Below are positions 27,577 to 34,558 of a stretch of DNA of 64,000 nucleotides, piece after piece. The translations under genes and the position numbers were made by a program. Origin of the DNA: Lentisalinibacter sediminis (lineage in GTDB: Bacteria > Pseudomonadota > Gammaproteobacteria > Steroidobacterales > Woeseiaceae); assembly GCF_040706615.1 (NCBI RefSeq), contig NZ_JAPDRF010000002.1, positions 186,001 to 250,000 of the forward strand, written 5' to 3'. A model generated the notes under the pieces. That model was not told the DNA's origin, did not search any database, and worked only from the letters and a program-made list of their open reading frames with translations. The number at the start of each line of letters is the position of its first letter. The first letter of the stretch is position 1.

Positions 27577-28760
27577 GCGCCCGGGGAGTCAGCGAGCGCG
27601 TCCTGCGCACCCATTTCCATACGCGCACCGCCGCCGCGAATCACCGCAATGCCTGGCAGGACTGGAAAGGCTACACCACCGCCGCCGAGTACACCGCCGC
27701 GGACCTCGAGTACTTCGCGATGCGCAATGCCGCGGGCGTGTTCGATCTCTGCCCCATGACCAAGTACCGCATCACCGGGCCCGAGGCGCTGCCCTACCTC
27801 GACCGCCTGGTGACCCGCGACATGACGAAGCTGAAGCCCGGCCGGGTCGCCTACGCCGTGTGGTGCAACGACGCCGGCAAGGTGATCGACGATGGCACCA
27901 TCTTCCACCTGCGCGAGGGCGAGTACCGACTCTGTTCCCAGGAGCGTCACCTGGAATGGTTGCTCGATGCGGCCGACGGCTTCGACGTCACCGTCACCGA
28001 GGAGACCGCGGAGGTCGCCGCCCTCGCCCTGCAGGGGCCGACCTCCTGCGCGGTGCTGAAGGAGATGGGCCTCACCGACGTCGAACAGCTGAAACCGTTC
28101 GGACTGACCCGTTTCCGTTTCGAGGGCACCGAGCTCACCGTGTCGCGGACCGGCTTCACCGGCGACCTCGGCTACGAACTCTGGATCGACCCGGACCACG
28201 CCGAGATCCTCTGGGACCGCCTGTTCCTCGCCGGCAAGTACCGCGGCATAAGGGCGATCGGCAGCGAGGCGCTCGAGCTCTGCCGCATCGAGGCCGGTTT
28301 CATCCAGGCCGGAGTCGACTTCCTGCCCGCCGACGGGATCGTGCGGCCCGGCCGTGCCCGCTCGCCGTTCGAGCTGGGTCTCGACTGGCTGGTGGATTTC
28401 ACCAAGCCGAATTTCAACGGGCGCAGGGCGCTGGCGGCGGAGCTGCGCCGCGGCTCCACCTGGCGACTGGTGAAGCTGGACATCGAGGGCAACAAGCCCG
28501 CCCACCATTCCTACATCTACGACTCGCGCAAGAAGCAGGCGGGCTTCGTGACGTCCGCGGCCTGGTCACCGGTGGCGAAGGCGAATATCGCGCTCGCGAG
28601 CGTCCGGCGGCCGGCCGGCGAGCCGGGCGGCCGGCTGTTCGCGGAGATCTACTACCAGCGCGAGATGCACTGGTCGCGCAAGATGGCTGCCGCCACGGTG
28701 GTGGAGAAGCCCTTCTGGGACCCGCCGCGCCGGCGCCAGACGCCGCCCGCCGATTACTGA
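27573..28760 (+). CDS. GcvT-like aminomethyltransferase family protein
   Basis: This 395-residue protein has the GcvT fold: an N-terminal folate-binding domain with AMRNAAGVFDLCPMTKYRITGPEA, a middle segment VSRTGFTGDLGYELWI (family signature), then IGSEALELCRIEAGF, and a C-terminal barrel domain with FVTSAAWSPVAKANIALA. GcvT-like domains move a methylene from a substrate amine to tetrahydrofolate, as in the glycine cleavage system, sarcosine and dimethylglycine oxidases and DMSP demethylase. No gcvH, gcvP or sox genes are nearby, so it probably serves the two upstream flavoproteins. Confidence 0.9.
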   Translation: MSARGVSERVLRTHFHTRTAAANHRNAWQDWKGYTTAAEYTAADLEYFAMRNAAGVFDLCPMTKYRITGPEALPYLDRLVTRDMTKLKPGRVAYAVWCNDAGKVIDDGTIFHLREGEYRLCSQERHLEWLLDAADGFDVTVTEETAEVAALALQGPTSCAVLKEMGLTDVEQLKPFGLTRFRFEGTELTVSRTGFTGDLGYELWIDPDHAEILWDRLFLAGKYRGIRAIGSEALELCRIEAGFIQAGVDFLPADGIVRPGRARSPFELGLDWLVDFTKPNFNGRRALAAELRRGSTWRLVKLDIEGNKPAHHSYIYDSRKKQAGFVTSAAWSPVAKANIALASVRRPAGEPGGRLFAEIYYQREMHWSRKMAAATVVEKPFWDPPRRRQTPPADY

Positions 28761-28771
28761 GCGGCCGCGCC

Positions 28772-29674
28772 GTGCGCTATCGCTACTTCATCTGCGACGT
28801 CTTCACCGATACGCTGTTCGGTGGCAACCCGCTGGCCGTCCTGCCGGATGCGAGCGGCCTGGACACCAGGCGGATGCAGCAGATCGCCCGCGAGTTCAAC
28901 TTCTCGGAGACCAGCTTCGTCTTGCCGCCGGAAGCCGGCGGCGACCGCCGGGTCAGGATATTCACCCCGAAGGTCGAGGTGCCCTTCGCCGGCCACCCGA
29001 ACATCGGCACCGCGTTCGTGCTGGCTGCGAACGGCGAGCTGGACGGCCGCGATTCGGTACGGTTCGAGGAGGCCGCAGGGGAAGTCCGCGTCAGCATCGA
29101 TCGCGGCGCCAATGGCGATGGCGAGGGCCGCATACGCTGCGAGCTGGCCGCGCCGGAGCCGCTGCAGCTCTCGGAGCCTGCATCCGCCGAGCTGGTCGCC
29201 GGCGCGCTCTCCCTGGAGCCCGACGATCTCGTCACGGAGACCCATCTGCCGCAGGCGGCCTCCGTCGGCCTGCCCTTTCTGATGGTCGAGCTGCCGGACG
29301 CGGCGACGCTGGCCCGCGCGCGGATCGACGCGGACATGTTCGAGGTGATCGCGGAGGCGGGGCTGCCGCCCGACATCCACATGTACGTCCGCAGCGACGA
29401 CGAGTACGACATTCGCGCGCGCATGTTCGCGCCGCTGGACGGCGTGCCGGAAGATCCCGCGACCGGCAGCGCCAACTGCGCGCTGGCGGCCCTGCTGGCC
29501 CACTACGCGCCCGGCGACGACTGCGATCTGGGCTGGCGCATCCTGCAGGGTGCGGAAATGGGACGCCCGAGCACGCTCGAGGCCCGTGCGGTGAAACGGG
29601 ACGGGCGGGTGACCGGCGCCTGGGTCGGCGGCGGCGCTATGATGTTCGCCGAAGGCTGGCTGGATATCGGCTGA
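28772..29674 (+). CDS. PhzF-family isomerase/epimerase-like protein
   Basis: This 300-residue protein starts at GTG 28772, 11 bp after the aminomethyltransferase stop. It shows the two-lobed PhzF pattern: DVFTDTLFGGNPLAVL at the start, the catalytic Glu E46 in NFSETSFV, PFAGHPNIGTA near 78-88, and DPATGSANCALAAL in the second lobe. PhzF isomerises a phenazine precursor; most bacterial homologues have unknown substrates and are thought to move double bonds or epimerise. It may process the carbon skeleton of the amine. It ends the rightward operon. Confidence 0.9.
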   Translation: MRYRYFICDVFTDTLFGGNPLAVLPDASGLDTRRMQQIAREFNFSETSFVLPPEAGGDRRVRIFTPKVEVPFAGHPNIGTAFVLAANGELDGRDSVRFEEAAGEVRVSIDRGANGDGEGRIRCELAAPEPLQLSEPASAELVAGALSLEPDDLVTETHLPQAASVGLPFLMVELPDAATLARARIDADMFEVIAEAGLPPDIHMYVRSDDEYDIRARMFAPLDGVPEDPATGSANCALAALLAHYAPGDDCDLGWRILQGAEMGRPSTLEARAVKRDGRVTGAWVGGGAMMFAEGWLDIG

Positions 29675-29677
29675 AGC

Positions 29678-29702
29678 GCCGGCCTTGTCGAACTGGGCCG
29701 GC
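29678..29702. terminator. GC hairpin between convergent PhzF-like and amidohydrolase genes
   Basis: Arms GCCGGCC (29678-29684) and GGCCGGC (29696-29702) are perfectly complementary with an 11-base loop and fill the 37-bp convergent gap. No T-run follows, so an intrinsic terminator is only possible. Confidence 0.3.
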
Positions 29703-29711
29703 CCGGTCGCC

Positions 29712-30557
29712 CTAGCCGGCCTGGTCGACGTCGCCGAGGCCGAACACCTTGCGTGCGTTGCCGCGCAGGAAGCGCTCCTCCGCCTCGGCGTCCAGCCCGA
29801 GGGCATCGAAGTCCTCCAGGCACCGCCCCGGCGTCAGCATGGGGTAGTTGCTGCCGAACAGCACCTTCTTCGCGCCGCGCCCGCGCAGAAACTCGACGAA
29901 ATCCGCCGGATAGCGGTTGGCCTTGTAGGCGGAGGTATCGATGTAGACGTTGGGGAACTTGGTGGCCAGCGAGATGATCTCCTGGGTCCAGGGCGCGCCG
30001 ATGTGGCCGGCCACGATCACCAGCTCCGGGAACTCCAGCGCCACGTGCTCCAGATAGGGAATCGGCCGTCCGGGTTCGGACGGCAGCAGCGGCCCGGTGT
30101 GCCCTACCTGCAGGCAGAACGGGATGCCCAGCTCGATGCACTCCGCATAGAAGGGATAGTAGCGCCGATCGTCCGGCGGCAGTCCCCACATCCAGGGCAG
30201 AAACCGGAGCCCCCGGAAGCCGAGCTCGCGCACCGCGCGCCGGAGTTCACGCACCCCCTCCATCGGCCGCATGATGTCCGCCGAGGCGATGCCGACCAGC
30301 CGGTCCGGGTGCTCGCGCACCAGCGCGGCCACCTCGTCGTTGTCGATCAGCGCGCCCTGCGGTCCCCACCACGCCGAGACCAGCGCCGTGGCGACGCCCG
30401 CCTGGTCCATGGCCGCGATGGTGGCGGACAGCGGGACATCCGGCACCTCGCCCTGGCCGGTCCAGCGCCGGAGCGACGCGAACATGGGCTGCGCCAGAAA
30501 GCGCTTCGTGGGATGCTGTATCCAGGCATCGACGATGCCGCTGCGGGCCGCGTTCAT
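29712..30557 (-). CDS. Amidohydrolase (ACMSD/amidohydrolase-2-like TIM barrel)
   Basis: This 281-residue protein starts at ATG 30557 behind GGAGGGG. It resembles amidohydrolase-2 enzymes: IVDAWIQHPTKRF at the N-terminus, GFRGLRFLP mid-barrel, CLQVGHTG, VIVAGHIGAPW and VLFGSNYPM. The two later histidines are present, but the classic N-terminal H-x-H is replaced by WIQHP and the last-strand Asp of the FGSD/NYP motif is Asn, so a full metal site is doubtful. Family members hydrolyse or decarboxylate small aromatic or lactone compounds. It lies at the edge of the amine island on the opposite strand and may or may not belong to it. Confidence 0.85.
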   Translation of the reverse strand: MNAARSGIVDAWIQHPTKRFLAQPMFASLRRWTGQGEVPDVPLSATIAAMDQAGVATALVSAWWGPQGALIDNDEVAALVREHPDRLVGIASADIMRPMEGVRELRRAVRELGFRGLRFLPWMWGLPPDDRRYYPFYAECIELGIPFCLQVGHTGPLLPSEPGRPIPYLEHVALEFPELVIVAGHIGAPWTQEIISLATKFPNVYIDTSAYKANRYPADFVEFLRGRGAKKVLFGSNYPMLTPGRCLEDFDALGLDAEAEERFLRGNARKVFGLGDVDQAG

Positions 30558-30619
30558 ATCCCCTCCTCGTCCGTCCCGGATCGATGCCGTTATCATAACG
30601 CGGCCGCAGGAGGACACCC

Positions 30620-30820
30620 ATGCAGAAGGCGCTCATCATCATCGGCATCGCCATCGTGCTCGTCGGCTTGCTCTGGCCGTGGCTCAGCACGCTGCCGCTG
30701 GGCCGCCTGCCCGGCGACATCGTGATCCGGCGCGAAGGCTTCACCTTCTACCTGCCGATCACGACGATGATCCTGGCAAGCCTGGTGCTCTCGCTCGTCC
30801 TCTGGCTGTTCCGGCAATAA
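30620..30820 (+). CDS. Small DUF2905-family membrane protein
   Basis: This 66-residue protein starts at ATG 30620 behind AGGAGG. Two hydrophobic helices (ALIIIGIAIVLVGLLWPWL and TTMILASLVLSLVLWLF) flank the loop LPLGRLPGDIVIRREGFTFYLPI, the hallmark of the DUF2905 family. The function of the family is unknown. It is alone on its strand, divergent from the amidohydrolase and convergent with the GFA protein. Confidence 0.9.
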   Translation: MQKALIIIGIAIVLVGLLWPWLSTLPLGRLPGDIVIRREGFTFYLPITTMILASLVLSLVLWLFRQ

Positions 30821-30836
30821 TCCCGACCGGTAACGG

Positions 30837-31676
30837 TCACTCGCGCGGCAGCGGCAGCCCGTGCTGGCGCAGGAACGAGAGCCGGTCCCAGTAGCCGCGC
30901 TGGAACCGGATCAGCCCGTCGACGACGTGGAAGAACCCGCAACCCCGCAGCCCGAGCGGGTCGCGCCACTCGAGCATGGCCCACTCGCCGTCCTCGAACA
31001 GATTCTCGACGATGCAGGTCATCTCCGCGTCCGCGAATTCCCGGGCGAACATCGCCCTGATGGCATCGCGTCCTTCCACCGGAACCTGGGTCACCTGGTG
31101 ATTCACGGCGTCGGCCGCGTAGAAAGCGGCCACTTCCTCGGCATCGCCACGGTTGAAAGCCTCCACCCAGGCCTTGACGACCTGCCGGGGCCCGGCCGGC
31201 ACAGCATCATGTGCCGGTCCTCCCGCCCGGTCGCGCCACAGCGCGATCAGGGCCTCCATTTCCGGCTGCCCGGCCCAAGCGGGCACATCGGCGGGCAGTC
31301 GGAACCAGGGCTGTGCGCTGCGCGTCCAGACGTTGGCCACGGGCGGGAAGGCGCCCGGGTCGTCCAGCGTGCCGGTCTTGAGCGCCGCGATCTCCGGCAT
31401 CTCCGCACTCGCGAACCACAGGACGCTGCCGCAGTCCGCGCAGCCGGCCCGTTGCCGGTCGCGGCCGCCCATCGAGTATGTCGTCGCGGCCGCTTCGCCG
31501 CCGATCACCTCCAGCGCTTCCCTCGGGACAATCAGCGAGAGACTGAAAGCGGCACCCGTCGCTGCCTGGCACTCGGTGCAGTGGCAGGCGTAGGAGGTGA
31601 GCGGTTCGCCGCGCAGCCGGTATCTCACCGCGCCGCACTGGCAGCCGCCTTCCCCCATCCGCTCAGGCCCGGTCAT
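30837..31676 (-). CDS. Fusion of a GFA/CENP-V zinc domain with a SnoaL-like (NTF2-fold) domain
   Basis: Residues 1-150 of this 279-residue protein are a GFA domain: the zinc cysteines appear in GGCQCGAVRY, CHCTECQ and GCADCGS. Residues about 165-270 form a SnoaL/NTF2-like domain (KAWVEAFNRGDAEEVAAFYAADAVNHQ, split around residue 185, ending in VDGLIRFQRGYWDRL). Each domain usually occurs alone. GFA proteins have been linked to glutathione-dependent formaldehyde capture, but for most the substrate is not known; SnoaL folds bind small hydrophobic ligands or act as cyclases/isomerases. GGGAGGAGGAG precedes the ATG. It lies 12 bp behind the methyltransferase-like gene. Confidence 0.88.
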   Translation of the reverse strand: MTGPERMGEGGCQCGAVRYRLRGEPLTSYACHCTECQAATGAAFSLSLIVPREALEVIGGEAAATTYSMGGRDRQRAGCADCGSVLWFASAEMPEIAALKTGTLDDPGAFPPVANVWTRSAQPWFRLPADVPAWAGQPEMEALIALWRDRAGGPAHDAVPAGPRQVVKAWVEAFNRGDAEEVAAFYAADAVNHQVTQVPVEGRDAIRAMFAREFADAEMTCIVENLFEDGEWAMLEWRDPLGLRGCGFFHVVDGLIRFQRGYWDRLSFLRQHGLPLPRE

Positions 31677-31688
31677 TCTCCTCCTCCC

Positions 31689-32156
31689 TCACAGCCAGCG
31701 GCGCACGCGCCGCCGGTATTCGCCGAAGACCGCGCCGAAGCGCTCCATCAGCGCGCGCTCCTCCGGCAGGATCTGGAACCGGTTCATATACGCCGCGTAG
31801 CCCATCAGCCAGAGCGGTGCCGAGAGATGGGAAAGCGCGACCGCCCAGCCGGCCAGGGCGAGCAGCATGCCCAGATACATGGGATTGCGGGTGTAGCGGT
31901 AGACACCGCCGGTCACCAGCCGGGAGCTCGTCTCCGGCGACAGCGGGTTCACGGTGGTGGCCGCACGCCGGAATTCGCCCACGCTCGCCAGCGCGATGAA
32001 GACGCCGGCCGCCACCAGCAACACGCCGAGCCCGGCGCGCCACAGCGGCGGCAGGGGCACGTCCAGTACCGGGAAGGCCTCCGCCGTCGCCCACATCCCG
32101 ATACCCGTCAGCACGGTGACGGCGGCCGGCGGTATCTTCAGTTCCAGCGCCTGCAT
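31689..32156 (-). CDS. Isoprenylcysteine carboxyl methyltransferase-family membrane protein
   Basis: This 155-residue protein has four hydrophobic segments and the motif GGVYRYTRNPMYLGMLL followed by PEERALMERFGAVFGEYRRRV, the SAM-binding pattern of ICMT/PEMT-like membrane methyltransferases. Bacterial members methylate lipids or carboxylates, usually with unknown targets. ATG 32156 follows GGAGGA. It sits 19 bp behind the MBL-fold gene and 12 bp before the GFA fusion, so it belongs to the run of genes downstream of alkB. Confidence 0.9.
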   Translation of the reverse strand: MQALELKIPPAAVTVLTGIGMWATAEAFPVLDVPLPPLWRAGLGVLLVAAGVFIALASVGEFRRAATTVNPLSPETSSRLVTGGVYRYTRNPMYLGMLLALAGWAVALSHLSAPLWLMGYAAYMNRFQILPEERALMERFGAVFGEYRRRVRRWL

Positions 32157-32175
32157 TGCGGGGTCCTCCGGCGGA

Positions 32176-33249
32176 TCACAGCAACTCGTCGACCTCGATC
32201 GCGTCACCGCCGGCCGGCAGGACGACGAGCGTGCCGTCGCGACCCACACGAAACGGACCGGCGTAGACCGCATCGACGCCTTCGGTGAAGGCGTCCTCCA
32301 GGGGGGCCAGCGGCAGCGGCGGCACGATGTGGTTGTAGAGCAGGAAGCCCACCCCGGCTTCCGCCGCGATACGGGCGGCCTCCACCGGCGTGGTGTGGTA
32401 GTCGAGGATGTCCTGCGTGATGGTCACCAGGTTGTCGCGGCCGCCCTCCCGGGCGCCCTCGGTCAGCAGCGCAACCAGGTGAGGCGCGAGCGCCTCGTGC
32501 ACCAGCAGGTCGGCGCCGGCCGCCAGTTGCCGCACCTCGTCCGAGGGACTGGTGTCGCCGCTGATCACCACCGAGCGGCGGGCATAGTCGAACCGGTACC
32601 CCACCGCGGGTTCCACCGGCGCGTGCTCGACCCGGAACGCGGTGATCCGCAGGCCGCCGTCTTCGAGCACGACCACCGGCTCCCCGGCGCGCGGGGGCGG
32701 GAAAGGCCTGGCGACGGCACCGGCGCCCGCCGGCGGCATGACGGCCTCACCATGATGGGCGATCCGGTAGCCCTCGTCCGCCGCATAGGCCAGGCCGAAA
32801 CCGCGCACCACCTCCTCCACCCCGGCCGGACCGATGACCGGCGTCGGGGCGACGGCAGTCCCGTTCGCCCAGCGCTGCATCAGCAGCTCGCCCAGGCCGT
32901 CTATGTGATCCGAATGGAAATGGGTGAGCAGGATGGCGTCGATGGCGCCCTGGGGGATACGCAGCCGGGACAGCGTGCGCGAGGCGCCGCCGCCGGCGTC
33001 GACGATGTAGAGCCGCCCGCCGGCGATCACGGCCGTGCACGGTCCGGAGCGCAGCGGATCCGGCAGCGGCGATCCGGCTCCGCACAGCGCGGTGTGCAGC
33101 CCGTCCGGCAGCTCACTGATCAGGTCGGTCTGCAGGTTCGAAGCCACGACGCCGCGCATGGCACGGGTGGCGAGTTCGGTGCGGAAGGCATAGGCCACAG
33201 CCAGCAGGACGGCCGCCGCGAGGGCCATGGTGACGAACAGTCGCTTCAT
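32176..33249 (-). CDS. Membrane-anchored metallo-beta-lactamase-fold hydrolase
   Basis: This 357-residue protein has an N-terminal hydrophobic anchor or signal (LFVTMALAAAVLLAVAYAF). The MBL core shows LLTHFHSDHIDGLG (metal site 1 and 2 ligands, about 107-120), a later Asp in VISGDTSPSDE, and a C-terminal His in LLYNHIVPP. Arrangement and length resemble the RNase Z/arylsulfatase-like branch, but an exported protein would not act on tRNA, so an ester or phosphodiester substrate is more likely. It lies 25 bp behind the small membrane protein gene. Confidence 0.9.
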   Translation of the reverse strand: MKRLFVTMALAAAVLLAVAYAFRTELATRAMRGVVASNLQTDLISELPDGLHTALCGAGSPLPDPLRSGPCTAVIAGGRLYIVDAGGGASRTLSRLRIPQGAIDAILLTHFHSDHIDGLGELLMQRWANGTAVAPTPVIGPAGVEEVVRGFGLAYAADEGYRIAHHGEAVMPPAGAGAVARPFPPPRAGEPVVVLEDGGLRITAFRVEHAPVEPAVGYRFDYARRSVVISGDTSPSDEVRQLAAGADLLVHEALAPHLVALLTEGAREGGRDNLVTITQDILDYHTTPVEAARIAAEAGVGFLLYNHIVPPLPLAPLEDAFTEGVDAVYAGPFRVGRDGTLVVLPAGGDAIEVDELL

Positions 33250-33274
33250 CTGCCTCCCCCACAGCGCTCCTGGC

Positions 33275-33394
33275 TCAGCCGTCGTCGACGATGTTCTTTT
33301 CCTTCAGGATCCTCTCGAGCCGCTCGACGCGCACGTAGGCACTGACCGCCATGGCGAAACCAGCGATGGCGAGGCCGATGAGCAGGTACTCCAT
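33275..33394 (-). CDS. 39-residue single-pass membrane protein with basic/coiled tail
   Basis: An ATG at 33394 reads through 39 codons to TGA at 33275. The product has one membrane helix (YLLIGLAIAGFAMAVSAYV) followed by a charged, probably helical tail (RVERLERILKEKNIVDDG). GGAG lies eight bases before the start, and the gene begins 4 bp after the DUF3014 gene stop and ends 25 bp before the MBL-fold gene. The RBS, tight spacing and membrane/amphipathic pattern support a real short gene of unknown function. Confidence 0.7.
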   Translation of the reverse strand: MEYLLIGLAIAGFAMAVSAYVRVERLERILKEKNIVDDG

Positions 33395-33398
33395 CCGA

Positions 33399-34304
33399 TT
33401 ACTCCGTATCGGTAGTTTCGCCCGTATTGTCGGAGTCTGACGGCTCCGCGGCAATCTCCGCCATGCCGGTGATCTGCGCGCGGAACTGACGCAGCAGCGT
33501 CTTCACGGTGGCCCGGTTGTCCGGGCCCATCCGTATCAGCAACTTCTGGCCGCTGGACAGGCCCTCCAGCACCGGATTCTCGTAGCGGTACAGGACATGC
33601 GGCCGGACCAGCCGCACGGGGTCGGCCACGTCCGGGGTCGCCAGCAGCTGGTCGATCACCACCACCAGGCGATCGTTGAAGTAGCTGTCCGGGTAGCCGA
33701 GCTCGGCCCAGGCCTGCTGGAAGAGGGGGTAGTAACGCCGGTACAGGTCGGCGGCGCGGGACAGGTCGATCTCCGCCGCCGCGTTCACCAGCCCGTCGTA
33801 GCGCTCGTAGTTCGCGGGGCTCAGGATGTAGAGGTCACCGTCCACCTTGCCGGAGACCCGGAACGAGCCGGGCACCGGCTCCATGGGACGGACACGCTCC
33901 GGCAGCCCCTCTCGTTCGAGACCGTCGACGGTGGCGACGATCTTGCGGATGAGCCGACCACGCAGCTCCAGCGCCGGGTCAGCGGCTTCCGGTAGCAGTT
34001 GCTCCACCGACTCGGTGAACGGCTCGTCGCTCTCTTCCAGCGGCGGCAGCGCCGGCCCGGCCGGCTCAGCAGGCGTTTCGGCGGCCTGCGATCCCGGCTC
34101 GGCAGGAGCCGGTTCGGGCTCCGGCTCCTGAATGGGGTAGCGCGGTTCGGCCGGCGGCGCCGGTTCGACGGTCTCCGCCGCCGGGACCGGCTCTGCCGGC
34201 GCCTCCTCCGACTCATCCCGCTGCAGCAGCTGATAGCCGGTGAAGACGAGAAGGACCAGCGTCGCGGCTACCGCGATGACCAGTCCCCAGGATTGTTCGC
34301 GCAT
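33399..34304 (-). CDS. DUF3014-domain membrane protein
   Basis: This 301-residue protein has one N-terminal membrane helix (WGLVIAVAATLVLLVFTGYQLL), a Pro/Glu/Ala-rich low-complexity linker from about 30 to 95, and a globular C-terminal domain (about 100-280) with LRGRLIRKIVATVDGLEREG and YERYDGLVNAAAEID, matching the DUF3014 family. The function is unknown; the topology suggests a periplasmic domain held off the membrane by a stiff acidic linker. It lies 72 bp behind the rubredoxin gene, with a possible promoter in the gap. Confidence 0.88.
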   Translation of the reverse strand: MREQSWGLVIAVAATLVLLVFTGYQLLQRDESEEAPAEPVPAAETVEPAPPAEPRYPIQEPEPEPAPAEPGSQAAETPAEPAGPALPPLEESDEPFTESVEQLLPEAADPALELRGRLIRKIVATVDGLEREGLPERVRPMEPVPGSFRVSGKVDGDLYILSPANYERYDGLVNAAAEIDLSRAADLYRRYYPLFQQAWAELGYPDSYFNDRLVVVIDQLLATPDVADPVRLVRPHVLYRYENPVLEGLSSGQKLLIRMGPDNRATVKTLLRQFRAQITGMAEIAAEPSDSDNTGETTDTE

Positions 34305-34342
34305 CAGAACGTCCCTATTCGCTGCTCCGCCGTGGAGCCGCC

Positions 34343-34348
34343 AGTATA
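34343..34348 (-). promoter_or_regulatory. Candidate -10 element upstream of the DUF3014 gene
   Basis: TATACT reads on the minus strand 39 bp upstream of the DUF3014 start, in the 72-bp gap after rubredoxin. The spaced -35 position (TCGTCC, 34366-34371) is poor. It may give separate expression of the downstream genes. Confidence 0.28.
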
Positions 34349-34376
34349 GACGCGGTGGCGCCCGGGGACGAGGGCG

Positions 34377-34544
34377 TCATTGCGCGATGCGGACGAAATC
34401 CTCCTTGTATCGCACTGCGCAATCGGGACACACGAATTCCTCGGGCAGGTCCCGGAATTTCAGACCCGGCGGATAGCCTTCGTGATCGTCGCCGCTCGCC
34501 TCGTCGTAGACGTAGCCGCAGTCCGGGCATTCGTACCGGGCCAT
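34377..34544 (-). CDS. Rubredoxin (alkane hydroxylase electron carrier)
   Basis: This 55-residue protein binds one iron through four cysteines: YECPDCGYVYDE at the start and FVCPDCAVRYKEDF near the end. It should carry electrons from rubredoxin reductase to AlkB. ATG 34544 is chosen because GGAGG lies seven bases upstream; an ATG six codons earlier (34562) overlaps the alkB stop but has no RBS. The second knuckle reads CPDCA where CPDCG is usual. No rubredoxin reductase gene is in the window. Confidence 0.92.
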   Translation of the reverse strand: MARYECPDCGYVYDEASGDDHEGYPPGLKFRDLPEEFVCPDCAVRYKEDFVRIAQ

Positions 34545-34558
34545 GGAATCCGCCTCCG

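Noticed and set aside
27573..28760. Glycine cleavage T protein (gcvT)
   Set aside because: No gcvH or gcvP is present and the gene is coupled to two flavoproteins, so a paralogue with another amine substrate is more likely.
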